Below, in pieces: positions 26,868 to 35,261 of a stretch of DNA of 64,000 nucleotides. The translations under genes and the position numbers were made by a program. Under the pieces are notes generated by a model. It worked only from the letters and a program-made list of their open reading frames with translations, was not told the DNA's origin and made no database searches. Source of the stretch: Kosakonia sp. SMBL-WEM22. Its GTDB lineage: Bacteria > Pseudomonadota > Gammaproteobacteria > Enterobacterales > Enterobacteriaceae. The stretch covers positions 3,596,001-3,660,000 of the forward strand of contig NZ_CP051488.1 of NCBI RefSeq assembly GCF_014490785.1, in the 5' to 3' direction. Positions within the stretch are counted from its first letter, which is position 1. The number at the start of each line of letters is the position of its first letter.

Positions 26868-27166
26868 TGCCCCCTCCTGAGAACAATGAAGATTTTGAAT
26901 AGCTTTTATTGCGCGATATTGCGCGAATTATGGAGGGAAAATGGAGGTCAATAAACGACCTTTTTCGCCGTTTTAAATAATTCAGTCACGCTCTTTTTTC
27001 CGGTAATAAACTCTGCATCGCTAAATGCACAAAGCGGGCTACCAGAATTGGCGGCGCGGGGCGTTTGAAGGGTGAGAGAAAGTTCTTTACTCTCGAAAGG
27101 CAAGCACGGCTCTATCGTATTGATGATAAAAATCCCCTGATAATTAAAAAATGATAAGGAAAAACC

Positions 27167-27598
27167 ATGCCTATCGAGATCGCCCCCCAGGTAACGGAGC
27201 AGGACAAAGAGGAGCTGCTGAGCGGCTTACGGCGCTATAACCAGCAGTTTATTGATGGCTCTGGCTGGGGTCAGGTTGGCATCTACAGCCGTAACGACAC
27301 GGGCGCAATGATCGGTGGGTTAATCGGTACGCAAAAAGGGTTATGGCTGTGCATCGATTTTTTATGGGTTAGCGAAGAAGCGCGAGGCGCCCGGCTTGGC
27401 AGCGAGCTTATCCGCACGGCGGAAGAGCAAGCAGTGCGTATGGGTTGCCGACACGCGCAGGTGGATACCGTCAGTTTTCAGGCGCTGCCCTTTTATCTTA
27501 AACAGGGTTACGAACTGAAATTCAGCCTGCCGGACTATCCCGAAGAGGGGATGGAGCGCCACTATCTGATTAAGTTAAACCTGAACACAGTGCGCTGA
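27167..27598 (+). CDS. GNAT N-acetyltransferase
   Basis: A 143-residue GNAT-fold acetyltransferase. The acetyl-CoA pyrophosphate loop is seen as SEEARGARLGSELIRTAEEQA (about 68-88), preceded by a beta strand LWLCIDFLWV and followed by ARVDTV-like AQVDTVSFQALPFYLKQGY, typical of the family's C-terminal substrate face. The substrate is unknown. The ATG follows AAGGAAAAACC. It is the first of three consecutive acetyltransferase genes with short gaps (7 and 9 bases), so they probably form one transcript. Confidence 0.87.
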   Translation: MPIEIAPQVTEQDKEELLSGLRRYNQQFIDGSGWGQVGIYSRNDTGAMIGGLIGTQKGLWLCIDFLWVSEEARGARLGSELIRTAEEQAVRMGCRHAQVDTVSFQALPFYLKQGYELKFSLPDYPEEGMERHYLIKLNLNTVR

Positions 27599-27605
27599 GG
27601 CAAAA

Positions 27606-28061
27606 ATGGATATTACGTTGCAGGAACTTAATGAATCGCATATCGCGCCCTGTGCGCAGCTCTACTGTCGCACCTATCAACAAGCGCCGTGGAATGAGAG
27701 CTGGCCGTCGCCACAGCCGATCGTCGAGTTTATTCAGGCGCACATGGGCAATAACTATTTCCGCGGCTATATCGCCAAAAGCGGCGATGAGGTTATCGCG
27801 GCGAGCATCGGCTTTAAAAAACCGTGGCCCGGCGGCATGGAGTATTACATTGATGAGTTCTTTATCGACCCGGATTATCAAAGAAAGGGCGTCGGTACAC
27901 AGCTAATGGCATTTATTGAGGTGCGCAGCCTTGAGGAAGGGTTGAATGCGATAATCCTCAACACGCAAAAAGGGTATGCCTCAGATGAATTCTATAAGCG
28001 TAATGGTTTTAAAGAACATCAGGGTTTAATTGTTCTCTCTAAATCGTTAGACGATCATTAG
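27606..28061 (+). CDS. GNAT N-acetyltransferase
   Basis: A 151-residue GNAT protein with core strand YIDEFFIDP and the acetyl-CoA loop YQRKGVGTQLMAFIE (about 99-113), then ILNTQKGYASDEFYKRNGF as the substrate-side end. The N-terminal half (HIAPCAQLYCRTYQQAPWNESW) differs from its two neighbours, so the three genes are not recent duplicates. The substrate is unknown. It follows the first GNAT gene by seven bases. Confidence 0.87.
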   Translation: MDITLQELNESHIAPCAQLYCRTYQQAPWNESWPSPQPIVEFIQAHMGNNYFRGYIAKSGDEVIAASIGFKKPWPGGMEYYIDEFFIDPDYQRKGVGTQLMAFIEVRSLEEGLNAIILNTQKGYASDEFYKRNGFKEHQGLIVLSKSLDDH

Positions 28062-28070
28062 GAGGCCGCC

Positions 28071-28619
28071 TTGCCCACGGATACCTCACGCTTACGCCTG
28101 CGCCCCGTTGCGCAGGAAGATCTCGACGATCTGTTCGCAATTTATGGCGATCCGGCGACCAATACCTTTAACCCGGCAGGGCCCTATCCCGATATTGCGT
28201 ACACAAAAAAGGTGCTGGATCGCTGGCTGGCGCACTGGGCAGAGCACGGGTTTGGCAGTTGGGCGATCGCGCTGCGCGACGCGCCCGAGAAGATCATCGG
28301 TTTTGGTGGCCTGAGCCTGCGCAGTTTTGCCGATATCCCGATGAATAATTTGGGTTACCGCTTTGCCACTGACGTCTGGGGCAAGGGGCTGGCGAGCGAA
28401 TTATCGCTTTACGCGGTGAGATATGGTTTTGAGACGCTGAACATGGGGGAGATTTACGGCGTGGTGCGCGCTAACCATCTGGCGTCACGGAAGGTGCTGG
28501 AGAATGCCGGAATGAAGTTTGTCCGCGAAATCCATGATATTGAGGATGCACCGCCAAGCCTGCTCTATGCCCTGAGCAGGGATGAGTGGCAGAAAAGCGC
28601 CTCCCATCCCTCAGCCTGA
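28071..28619 (+). CDS. RimJ/RimL-type GNAT N-acetyltransferase (TTG start)
   Basis: A 182-residue acetyltransferase of the RimJ/L type: TSRLRLRPVAQEDLDDLFAIYGDPAT at the N-terminus, the loop VWGKGLASELSLYAVRYGFETLNMGEIYGVV, and the closing ANHLASRKVLENAGMKFV are the classical signature. Family members acetylate protein alpha-amino groups, antibiotics or small amines; the target here is unknown. A perfect GGAGG site stands six bases before TTG at 28071, which decides the start. It is the last gene of the three-acetyltransferase run. Confidence 0.87.
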   Translation: MPTDTSRLRLRPVAQEDLDDLFAIYGDPATNTFNPAGPYPDIAYTKKVLDRWLAHWAEHGFGSWAIALRDAPEKIIGFGGLSLRSFADIPMNNLGYRFATDVWGKGLASELSLYAVRYGFETLNMGEIYGVVRANHLASRKVLENAGMKFVREIHDIEDAPPSLLYALSRDEWQKSASHPSA

Positions 28620-28651
28620 AACGCGAGGTGGATCTGCCACCTCGCTTCTCA

Positions 28652-29254
28652 TCAGAAGCCCGGCGTGCGGGTCTGTTTGCTGTCCATAAATTTGATACGC
28701 GCCTCGGTCCAGACAGGATCGTCCAGTTTAAGAGCGGTGTTGGAGAGTTGCAGCACGGCTTGTCGCGTAGTGGAAGAGCACGCCATCCCGGCCTGTTTGC
28801 CCGGTTCTTTGCACCATACCATCGGCGTCGAGTAAGGGGCATTTGATGCCGGGCCATACTTCTCGACCGCCGCTTTTTCCATTGCCTCTTTGTTGGCAGT
28901 CGACCACGGCAGCTCGTAAGTGATCATCGATGCTGCCAGCGGATGTTGCGCATCGACCGGAACGCGGCCTTCGAAATAGACCTGTAATTTCACACCCTCT
29001 TTTTCATACCCGACAAATTTCGGCTGCTTGTTACCGGTGACCGGATTATCTTGCGGGTATTTATCTACCTGCAGCGCAGAAGCGGGCACGTTGAAGTGGG
29101 TGGTAATAGCCTTGACGACCTCATCGTAATCCATGCCGGTTTTCACCCCGGCAACGTCAAATTTTGTCACATCAACGGCACGCAGCGCTTCCGCATGAAC
29201 CGCAGAAGCCCCCATCAACGACACGAAAACAATCGCGCTTAAACGCTTTAACAT
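28652..29254 (-). CDS. Hypothetical periplasmic protein
   Basis: A 200-residue protein I do not recognise. A clear signal peptide ends near A21 (MGASAVHA), giving a soluble periplasmic protein of about 180 residues. It has the stretch VAGVKTGMDYDEVVKAI, reminiscent of small periplasmic proteins with a GMxxxEV repeat (SmpA/BamE-like knots), and two cysteines in MVWCKEPGKQAGMACSS that may form a disulfide. It is convergent with the third GNAT gene. Confidence 0.7.
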   Translation of the reverse strand: MLKRLSAIVFVSLMGASAVHAEALRAVDVTKFDVAGVKTGMDYDEVVKAITTHFNVPASALQVDKYPQDNPVTGNKQPKFVGYEKEGVKLQVYFEGRVPVDAQHPLAASMITYELPWSTANKEAMEKAAVEKYGPASNAPYSTPMVWCKEPGKQAGMACSSTTRQAVLQLSNTALKLDDPVWTEARIKFMDSKQTRTPGF

Positions 29255-29627
29255 CCTGAACCCCTGTTCCTGAAAAAGTAAGCCATTGAGCGCCTTCCAC
29301 CACGTTCAATGTCGATGGGCATTAAGATAGCAGCGCGCACGAAGATGACAACCGCACCGCCCTACCAGGGTTGATAGGTTTTTCCATGAATGTGCGTTTA
29401 TGCGCCTCGTCACAGAATAGAGAGGCCAATTTTTGCCCTGGCAAGCAGAGCAACTGACACCCGGAATCATGTTAATAGCATGTTGCAATTGGTTCAGAGT
29501 AATTGTTAACAGCGATTCATGCGCGTCACGCATCAGCCGATGAGTTTAATGCGCTTATTCAGCTACTTTTCCTGATCCACTCTTCAGAGAGGCGCGTTAC
29601 AAGCGCCCCTGTATAACTGGAGATGAC
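29255..29627. other. Divergent intergenic region before the citrate/tricarballylate-type transporter
   Basis: I see no supported gene in these 373 bases. The region separates the minus-strand periplasmic protein from the plus-strand transporter. It should contain the transporter promoter and the target of the LysR regulator, but I could not assign a specific T-N11-A site. A minus-strand frame of 75 residues has no start context or recognisable protein. Confidence 0.6.
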
Positions 29628-30911
29628 ATGCAAACATTGACCCCTATGGCACGAACCAGCGCAATACTGCGCGTTACCTCAGGCAACTTTCTTGAGCAGT
29701 TTGACTTCTTTCTCTTCGGCTTTTATGCCACCTATATTGCGCATAACTTCTTCCCGGCCAGCAGCGAGTTCGCCTCGCTGATGATGACCTTCGCGGTCTT
29801 TGGCGCGGGCTTTTTAATGCGCCCTATCGGTGCCATTGTGCTTGGCGCCTACATCGATAAAGTGGGCCGCCGCAAAGGGCTTATCGTCACGCTCTCAATC
29901 ATGGCGGCAGGCACCTTTCTCATCGTGCTGATCCCCTCTTACCAGACCATCGGCATCTGGGCTCCGCTGCTGGTATTAAGCGGGCGGTTATTACAGGGCT
30001 TCTCCGCCGGGGCCGAGCTGGGCGGTGTCTCCGTTTACCTGGCCGAGATCGCCACGCCGGGCCGCAAAGGGTTTTACACCAGTTGGCAGTCCGGCAGCCA
30101 GCAGGTCGCCATTATGGTCGCCGCTGCGATGGGCTTCGCCCTTAACGCCGTGCTGGAAGAGTCGGCGATCCGTGAATGGGGCTGGCGGCTGCCGTTCCTG
30201 TTTGGCTGCCTGATTGTGCCATTCATCTTTATCCTGCGCCGCAAGCTGGAAGAGACGCAGGAGTTTAACGCTCGCCATAAAAAGCTGGCGATGCGCGAGG
30301 TGTTTACAACCCTGCTGGCGAACTGGCCGGTGGTGATCGCCGGGATGTTGATGGTGGCGATGACCACTACCGCCTTTTACCTCATCACCGTTTACGCGCC
30401 GACCTTCGGCAAAAAAGTGCTGATGCTGAGCGCCTCAGATAGCCTGCTGGTGACGCTGCTGGTCGCGATCTCTAACTTTATCTGGCTGCCGATTGGCGGG
30501 GCGTTATCGGACCGCTTTGGCCGTAAAGCGGTGCTGGTGACCATGACACTGCTGGCACTCTTCACCGCCTACCCGGCCCTTAGCCTGCTGGCGCAAAACC
30601 CAACCTTTACCATGATGCTGACGGTGCTGCTGTGGCTCTCCTTTATCTATGGCCTCTATAACGGCGCGATGATCCCGGCATTAACAGAGATTATGCCCAC
30701 CGAAGTGCGTGTCGCCGGTTTCTCGCTGGCCTACAGCCTGGCAACGGCGGTATTCGGCGGCTTTACGCCGGTGATCTCAACCGCGCTGATTGAGTACTCC
30801 GGCGATAAAGCCTCCCCCGGCTACTGGATGAGTTTTGCGGCGTTCTGCGCTCTGCTCGCCACACTCTATATGTACCGCCGCAGCAGTTTAACCCTGCAAA
30901 CCGCACGTTAA
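29628..30911 (+). CDS. MFS citrate/tricarballylate-type:proton symporter
   Basis: A 427-residue major facilitator with 12 membrane segments. The N-terminus ILRVTSGNFLEQFDFFLFGFYATYIAHNFFPA and the stretches FGAGFLMRPIGAIVLGAYIDKVGRRKG and GFSAGAELGGVSVYLAEIATPGRKGFYTSWQSGSQQVA are very like CitA citrate:H+ symporter and TcuC tricarballylate transporter. Substrate is therefore a tricarboxylate (citrate, tricarballylate or aconitate), exact identity open. A GGAGATGAC site precedes the ATG. The ModA-like gene starts 12 bases downstream and the LysR gene is convergent, forming a catabolic cassette. Confidence 0.9.
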   Translation: MQTLTPMARTSAILRVTSGNFLEQFDFFLFGFYATYIAHNFFPASSEFASLMMTFAVFGAGFLMRPIGAIVLGAYIDKVGRRKGLIVTLSIMAAGTFLIVLIPSYQTIGIWAPLLVLSGRLLQGFSAGAELGGVSVYLAEIATPGRKGFYTSWQSGSQQVAIMVAAAMGFALNAVLEESAIREWGWRLPFLFGCLIVPFIFILRRKLEETQEFNARHKKLAMREVFTTLLANWPVVIAGMLMVAMTTTAFYLITVYAPTFGKKVLMLSASDSLLVTLLVAISNFIWLPIGGALSDRFGRKAVLVTMTLLALFTAYPALSLLAQNPTFTMMLTVLLWLSFIYGLYNGAMIPALTEIMPTEVRVAGFSLAYSLATAVFGGFTPVISTALIEYSGDKASPGYWMSFAAFCALLATLYMYRRSSLTLQTAR

Positions 30912-30923
30912 GGAGTGACGATA

Positions 30924-31718
30924 ATGAAAACACTGTTCCGTTCCCTGCTCGCCACGCTGCTGCTCTGCACGCTTAGCCTGAGCGCCACGGCGAAAGAGAT
31001 CACGGTGATGATTTCCGGCGGCTTTAAACCGGCGTTGCAGAAGCTGATCCCGCAATTTGAAGCGAAAACTGGCGATACCATTGTGGTGGTCGGCGGGCCA
31101 TCGATGGGCAAAACGCCGCAGGCGATCCCCGCGCGGCTGGCGCGTGGCGAAGCGGCCGATGTGGTGATTATGGTCGGCGACGCGCTAACAAAGCTGTCAA
31201 AAGAGGGATGGATTGCGCCCGGCTCCCGCGTCGAGCTGGCGGACTCACCGATTGGGATGGTGGTGAAAGAGGGTGACGCGGTTCCCGCCATCAAAACGAA
31301 CGAGGAGCTGCGCGCGACGTTGCTGAAAGCTAAATCAATTGCCTATTCCGACAGCGCGAGCGGCGTCTACATCAGCAGCCAGCTATTCAAGAAACTCGGT
31401 ATTGAAGAGGCGGTGGCACAGAAGGCGCATAAAGTGGAGCGCATTCCGGTCGCCAGCGAAGTGGCAAAAGGCCATTACGCCGTCGGCTTCCAGCAGGTGA
31501 GCGAACTGCTGCCAGAACATGGTGTGACCTTTGTAGGCGAGCTGCCAGCCGATCTTCAGTACATTACCCGCTTTGCCGGGGCGGTGACGGCGAAGGCGCA
31601 ACATGCTCAGGAGGGCAAAGCGCTGCTGGCGTTCCTCTCCTCCCCTGAGTCGCAGTCGACAATCCACCTTACCGGGATGCACTCCGTTGCGGCGGCACCG
31701 CGTGATACTGCTCAGTGA
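30924..31718 (+). CDS. ModA-like periplasmic binding-fold protein, possible aconitate isomerase
   Basis: A 264-residue exported protein: signal peptide about 1-23 (LSATA before KEITV), then a type II periplasmic-binding fold of the molybdate-binding family (VMISGGFKPALQKLIPQFEAKTG, GEAADVVIMVGDALTKL, YAVGFQQVSELL). No permease or ATPase gene is adjacent, so it is unlikely to be a transport receptor. In Pseudomonas a protein of this family and size has been described as aconitate isomerase, located next to tricarballylate genes. Given its operon with a citrate/tricarballylate symporter, conversion of trans- to cis-aconitate is a reasonable hypothesis. Start is at the ATG eight bases after AAGGAG. 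Its 3' end overlaps the LysR gene by about 50 bases. Confidence 0.75.
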   Translation: MKTLFRSLLATLLLCTLSLSATAKEITVMISGGFKPALQKLIPQFEAKTGDTIVVVGGPSMGKTPQAIPARLARGEAADVVIMVGDALTKLSKEGWIAPGSRVELADSPIGMVVKEGDAVPAIKTNEELRATLLKAKSIAYSDSASGVYISSQLFKKLGIEEAVAQKAHKVERIPVASEVAKGHYAVGFQQVSELLPEHGVTFVGELPADLQYITRFAGAVTAKAQHAQEGKALLAFLSSPESQSTIHLTGMHSVAAAPRDTAQ

Positions 31719-32592
31719 TGAGCTTCTCCAGCTCGGCGGCGATATAGGACTGCACGCGCCCGCTGCGGCGAATAAGCCCCAGCGTGCGTTTGACTACCGG
31801 GTCGGTCAGCGGCAGATGCGTCAGCACCGAGTGGGCTGACGCCGGCATCGACATCGCCGGTATCGCCGCAATCCCCACCCCCGCTTCCACCATGCCGATC
31901 ATGGTGGTGACATGGCGGGTTTCACAGATGCTCGGGCGCTCAGGCGTGATGTGCCCCAGCATCTGGTCAATCAAATTGCGGTTGCCAGAGGTTTTATCCA
32001 GCCCGATATAGTCATATTGATAAAATTCCCGCCAGGTGAGGCTCTTCTTGCTGGCGATCGGATGATCGTGGCGGCAGGCCGCAACATAGGTATCCACCAC
32101 CAGCGGACGAAACTCGATATCCGCCAGCAGGCTGCCGGCAAAACAGATGCCGAAGTCGGCCTGGCCGCTGGCAACGGTGTCGATCACGTTACCCGCGCTG
32201 CTATCAATTAACTTCACGCGCACCCGCGGAAAGCGGGCTTTAAAGGTGCGGATCACATCGGGCATGAAGTAGCACGCCGCAGAGGGCACGGCTGCGACCG
32301 TCACCACGCCGACGCGATCCTGGCTCACTTTATCGATATCCGCCAATACCGCTTCCACATTCATCAATAGCTGTTCAGAACGCTCGGCGAAGGTCTGCCC
32401 GTAGAGCGTCAGCGCAACCCGCCGCGTGGTTCTGTCGAACAACTTAATGCCCAGCGCGTTCTCGAGCTTCTCTATGCGGCGGCTCAATGCTGACTGCGAC
32501 AGGCAGATTGACTCGGCGGCAAGGCGAAAATTGCCATATTCCACCAGGGCGCGGAAAGCATAGAGATCGTTGAGATCGAAATTGACGGGCAT
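31669..32592 (-). CDS. LysR-family transcriptional regulator of the tricarboxylate cassette
   Basis: A 307-residue LysR regulator. The winged helix-turn-helix lies at about 5-65 (LNDLYAFRALVEYGNFRLAAESICLSQSALSRRIEKLENALGIKLFDRTTRRVALT), followed by the inducer-binding periplasmic-binding-like domain. Starting at 32592 (MPVNFDLNDL) is the usual LysR N-terminus; the in-frame start at 32649 adds unlikely sequence. The position suggests control of the adjacent transporter/ModA-like operon, in line with TcuR-type regulators of tricarballylate genes. The gene ends inside the 3' end of the ModA-like gene, tail to tail. Confidence 0.88.
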   Translation of the reverse strand: MPVNFDLNDLYAFRALVEYGNFRLAAESICLSQSALSRRIEKLENALGIKLFDRTTRRVALTLYGQTFAERSEQLLMNVEAVLADIDKVSQDRVGVVTVAAVPSAACYFMPDVIRTFKARFPRVRVKLIDSSAGNVIDTVASGQADFGICFAGSLLADIEFRPLVVDTYVAACRHDHPIASKKSLTWREFYQYDYIGLDKTSGNRNLIDQMLGHITPERPSICETRHVTTMIGMVEAGVGIAAIPAMSMPASAHSVLTHLPLTDPVVKRTLGLIRRSGRVQSYIAAELEKLITEQYHAVPPQRSASR

Positions 32593-32675
32593 GATGGCAG
32601 GCGATCCTTCTCGGGCGGTTAACAGAGGGATAAGAGCATAACCGCCCAACAGATAAGATCAAATGCTTAACAACG

Positions 32676-33041
32676 CTACAACATTGGGCTGCGCGTTATC
32701 AGCAACACGATTAGCGCAATCAGCGCCGGAAGCGCCTGCACATAGAGGGTTTTTCTACTGGCGGTGATCGCGCCAAAGATACCGGCTATCAGCACGCAGA
32801 CGAGGAAGAAAACTTTGATCTGAAAGCCGCCGTCACCGAGCCACAGCCCCCACAGCAAACCGGCAGCTAAAAAGCCGTTATAGAGCCCCTGGTTGGCAGC
32901 CATCACCCGGCTGTCACGGGCAAAATCAGCCGTAAGGTTAAACGCCTTACGCCCTGTTGCCGTATTCCACAGAAACATTTCGAGCACCAGAATATAGAGG
33001 TGAATGACGGCGACAAGCGCAATAAGGATATTCGCTGACAT
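32676..33041 (-). CDS. DUF1304 family membrane protein
   Basis: A 121-residue protein with four membrane segments (about 3-22, 50-70, 78-98, 101-118). The features VIHLYILVLEMFLWNTATGRKAFNL and AANQGLYNGFLAAGLLWGLW are typical of the DUF1304 family, whose function is unknown. It lies upstream of and on the same strand as the LysR gene, 84 bases apart, and divergent from the ABC importer. Whether it belongs to either unit cannot be told. Confidence 0.8.
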   Translation of the reverse strand: MSANILIALVAVIHLYILVLEMFLWNTATGRKAFNLTADFARDSRVMAANQGLYNGFLAAGLLWGLWLGDGGFQIKVFFLVCVLIAGIFGAITASRKTLYVQALPALIALIVLLITRSPML

Positions 33042-33159
33042 AGGGACCCTGAAAATTAACGTGGCGGTTAAGAAAGAGCTTAGCGCGTTTTTGTTATGCG
33101 AACAGCAAGCGTGATGACTCCCTTTTCAACGGTGATGTTTGCAGGCGGCTCTCAAGGTA

Positions 33160-33204
33160 TTGACAACAAATAACACGCCATGCATATTGCTATGTTATAA
33201 CATA
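33160..33204 (+). promoter_or_regulatory. Promoter with 14-bp palindromic operator before the FecBCD-type importer
   Basis: A consensus -35 TTGACA (33160-33165) is followed after 17 bases by a CATATT -10 (33183-33188). Immediately after, at 33191-33204, stands TATGTTATAACATA, a perfect 14-base palindrome around the expected transcription start. It partly resembles the arms of a Zur box (TGTTATA..TATAACA) but without the usual central spacing, so the regulator is not assigned. It should respond to the imported metal or chelate. Confidence 0.7.
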
Positions 33205-33231
33205 TCCAAACATAAAGTAACGAAACTCATT

Positions 33232-34236
33232 ATGCGTATATTGATCGCTTTGCTGCTGTTATTTCCGCTAACTGGCGCATCTGCCGCCGACTACCCGCTA
33301 ACCATTGATAACTGCGGGTTTAAAGAGTCGTTTGAACATCCCCCGGAGCGCGTAGTGACAATTGGTCAGCATGAGACCGAACTGCTGCTGGCGCTCGGTC
33401 TGCAAGACAAAATTGTGGGTACATCTGTCTGGTTCGGCGCGCTACCCGATGAGTTAAAACAGCAGGGTGAAAAGCTGAAACGTCTGGCTGAGAATGCGCC
33501 GGGGTTGGAAGCCGTCGCCGCTCAGCGCCCCGAGCTTGTGCTGGCCCAGTACAGCTGGCATGTTGGCCCGCAAGGCGAGGTTGCCACGCGGCAACAATTC
33601 GAACAGTTGGGTATCAGGACCTGGATCTCGCCTGCCGACTGTACCGCAAAATCAGTCACTGCTACCTCCAACGGCGATGGCGCACGTTCCGAGCCTTACT
33701 CAATCAATATCATCTTCGATGAAATTACAGCGCTGGCGCACATTTTTGCTGTGCCTGCGCGTGGCGAGGCGTTAAAGCAGAAGCTTGCTGCGCGTATTGC
33801 CGCCGCACAGCGAAACAATCACACGCAGCCGCAAGCGCCACTTAAAGTAGTCTACTGGTTTTCAAGTACCCGCCTGAAAGGCGATCCGTGGGTAGCGGGC
33901 AGCAAAGGTGCGCCGGGCTGGATCAGCAAAACGCTCGGTCTGACCAATATCATCGACTCCGACGAGGAGTGGCCTGCAGTGACATGGGAACACATTGTGA
34001 AATCTCAGCCAGATATTATTGTCATCGCGAGCATGGAGAGAAGGCTTTATCCCGCAGATGACGTAGCGACGAAAAAGCAGTTTCTGGAAACTGACCCCGT
34101 CACGCGTGAAATGCCTGCGGTCAAAAATGGGCACATCGTGGTGGTTCCGGCCATGTCGCTCAATCCCTCATTGCGTAACGTTGAAGCTGTAGAGCTCATT
34201 GGTCACCAGATGAATGCTTTTGCTCCCTCAAAATGA
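33232..34236 (+). CDS. ABC transporter substrate-binding protein (FecB/BtuF-type)
   Basis: A 334-residue periplasmic receptor with signal peptide about 1-19 (LTGASAA) and a type III (Fe-siderophore/B12) fold. Motifs include PERVVTIGQHETELLLALGLQDKIVGTS near the start of the mature protein and VTWEHIVKSQPDIIVIA later. The start at 33232 follows the signal-peptide logic; the ribosome site is weak (AAGTAACG). Substrate could be a siderophore, corrinoid, heme or metal chelate. No TonB receptor gene is in the window. It overlaps the permease gene by four bases. Its AT-richer codons differ from the flanking genes. Confidence 0.85.
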   Translation: MRILIALLLLFPLTGASAADYPLTIDNCGFKESFEHPPERVVTIGQHETELLLALGLQDKIVGTSVWFGALPDELKQQGEKLKRLAENAPGLEAVAAQRPELVLAQYSWHVGPQGEVATRQQFEQLGIRTWISPADCTAKSVTATSNGDGARSEPYSINIIFDEITALAHIFAVPARGEALKQKLAARIAAAQRNNHTQPQAPLKVVYWFSSTRLKGDPWVAGSKGAPGWISKTLGLTNIIDSDEEWPAVTWEHIVKSQPDIIVIASMERRLYPADDVATKKQFLETDPVTREMPAVKNGHIVVVPAMSLNPSLRNVEAVELIGHQMNAFAPSK

Positions 34237-35261
34237 TCAGGCACTTCGTTTTTTACTGGCGAACCGGCTTAATTATTCTGCTGGGGGCTCTGAGCCTGCC
34301 AATAATGATGATATTGGCCGCGACCATCGGTGATATCCCGGTTACATTCGCTACTGCCGCGCGTGCAATAACCAACGGCCTTGGTATAACGCACTTCGAT
34401 TTGCCTCCTGTCGAAGCCGGGATTGTGTGGCAATACCGGATGAGTCGTGCGCTGATGGCGGCATGTAGCGGCGGCGGGCTCGCACTATGCGGGCTTGTAT
34501 TGCAATCGCTGCTGCGAAATCCCCTTGCAGATCCCTATTTGCTGGGCATCTCGGCTGGCGCGTCAACCGGCGCCGTCAGCGTTATGCTGCTGGGTATTGG
34601 CAGCGGTGCCATCACAGCAGGCGCAGGGGCATTTATCGGAGCCTGTATCGCTTTTATGCTGATCATCCTGTTATCAGGCGGCATGCGAGAGAATGCAGCG
34701 CGCATCATCCTGGCCGGGATTGCCGGCACGCAACTGTTTAATGCACTGACATCGTACATTGTCAGTACGGCGGCCAATGCAGAGCAGTCGCGTGGCGTGA
34801 TGTTCTGGCTGCTGGGTAGTCTTAGTGGCGTACGCTGGGCGGATGCACTGCTGTGCTGCGCTGTCGTCGTTATTGGTCTGCTGATAGTTATTTGCTATGC
34901 CCGTTCGCTGGATACGTTTAACTTTGGTACAGAGGTCTCGGCAACGCTTGGCACGCGCGTGCTGCTGGTACGCGTCATTTTACTGCTCACCACTGCGCTA
35001 ATTACCGCGGTGATTGTCAGTGCCATTGGGGCTGTGGGCTTTGTGGGGCTGGTCATCCCGCATATCACACGAATGCTTGCAGGACATCGCCATCTGATCA
35101 CCCTACCTGTCGCCTTTCTGGCGGGGTGCCATTTTATGATTCTTGCAGACCTGCTATCACGAACCCTGATTAATCATCAGGTTCTGCCGATTGGCGTCGT
35201 GACGTCTCTGGTCGGTGCGCCTGTTTTTGCCCTGATTTTGTACCGTAACCGGGAGAAATGA
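34233..35261 (+). CDS. FecCD-type ABC transporter permease
   Basis: A 342-residue inner-membrane permease of the FecCD/BtuC family with about ten helices. The characteristic EAGIVWQYRMSRALMAACSGGGLALCGLVLQSLLRNPLADPYLLGISAGASTGAV and GAVGFVGLVIPHITRMLAGHRHL (the ATPase-coupling loop) are present. It is overlapped by four bases at both ends, so the three genes are translationally linked and should form a BtuC2D2-like complex. Confidence 0.92.
   Translation: MIRHFVFYWRTGLIILLGALSLPIMMILAATIGDIPVTFATAARAITNGLGITHFDLPPVEAGIVWQYRMSRALMAACSGGGLALCGLVLQSLLRNPLADPYLLGISAGASTGAVSVMLLGIGSGAITAGAGAFIGACIAFMLIILLSGGMRENAARIILAGIAGTQLFNALTSYIVSTAANAEQSRGVMFWLLGSLSGVRWADALLCCAVVVIGLLIVICYARSLDTFNFGTEVSATLGTRVLLVRVILLLTTALITAVIVSAIGAVGFVGLVIPHITRMLAGHRHLITLPVAFLAGCHFMILADLLSRTLINHQVLPIGVVTSLVGAPVFALILYRNREK

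Noticed and set aside
29306..29533. 75-codon minus-strand frame in the gap before the MFS gene
   Set aside because: No ribosome site, no membrane or domain pattern and cysteine/arginine-rich composition typical of a random frame.
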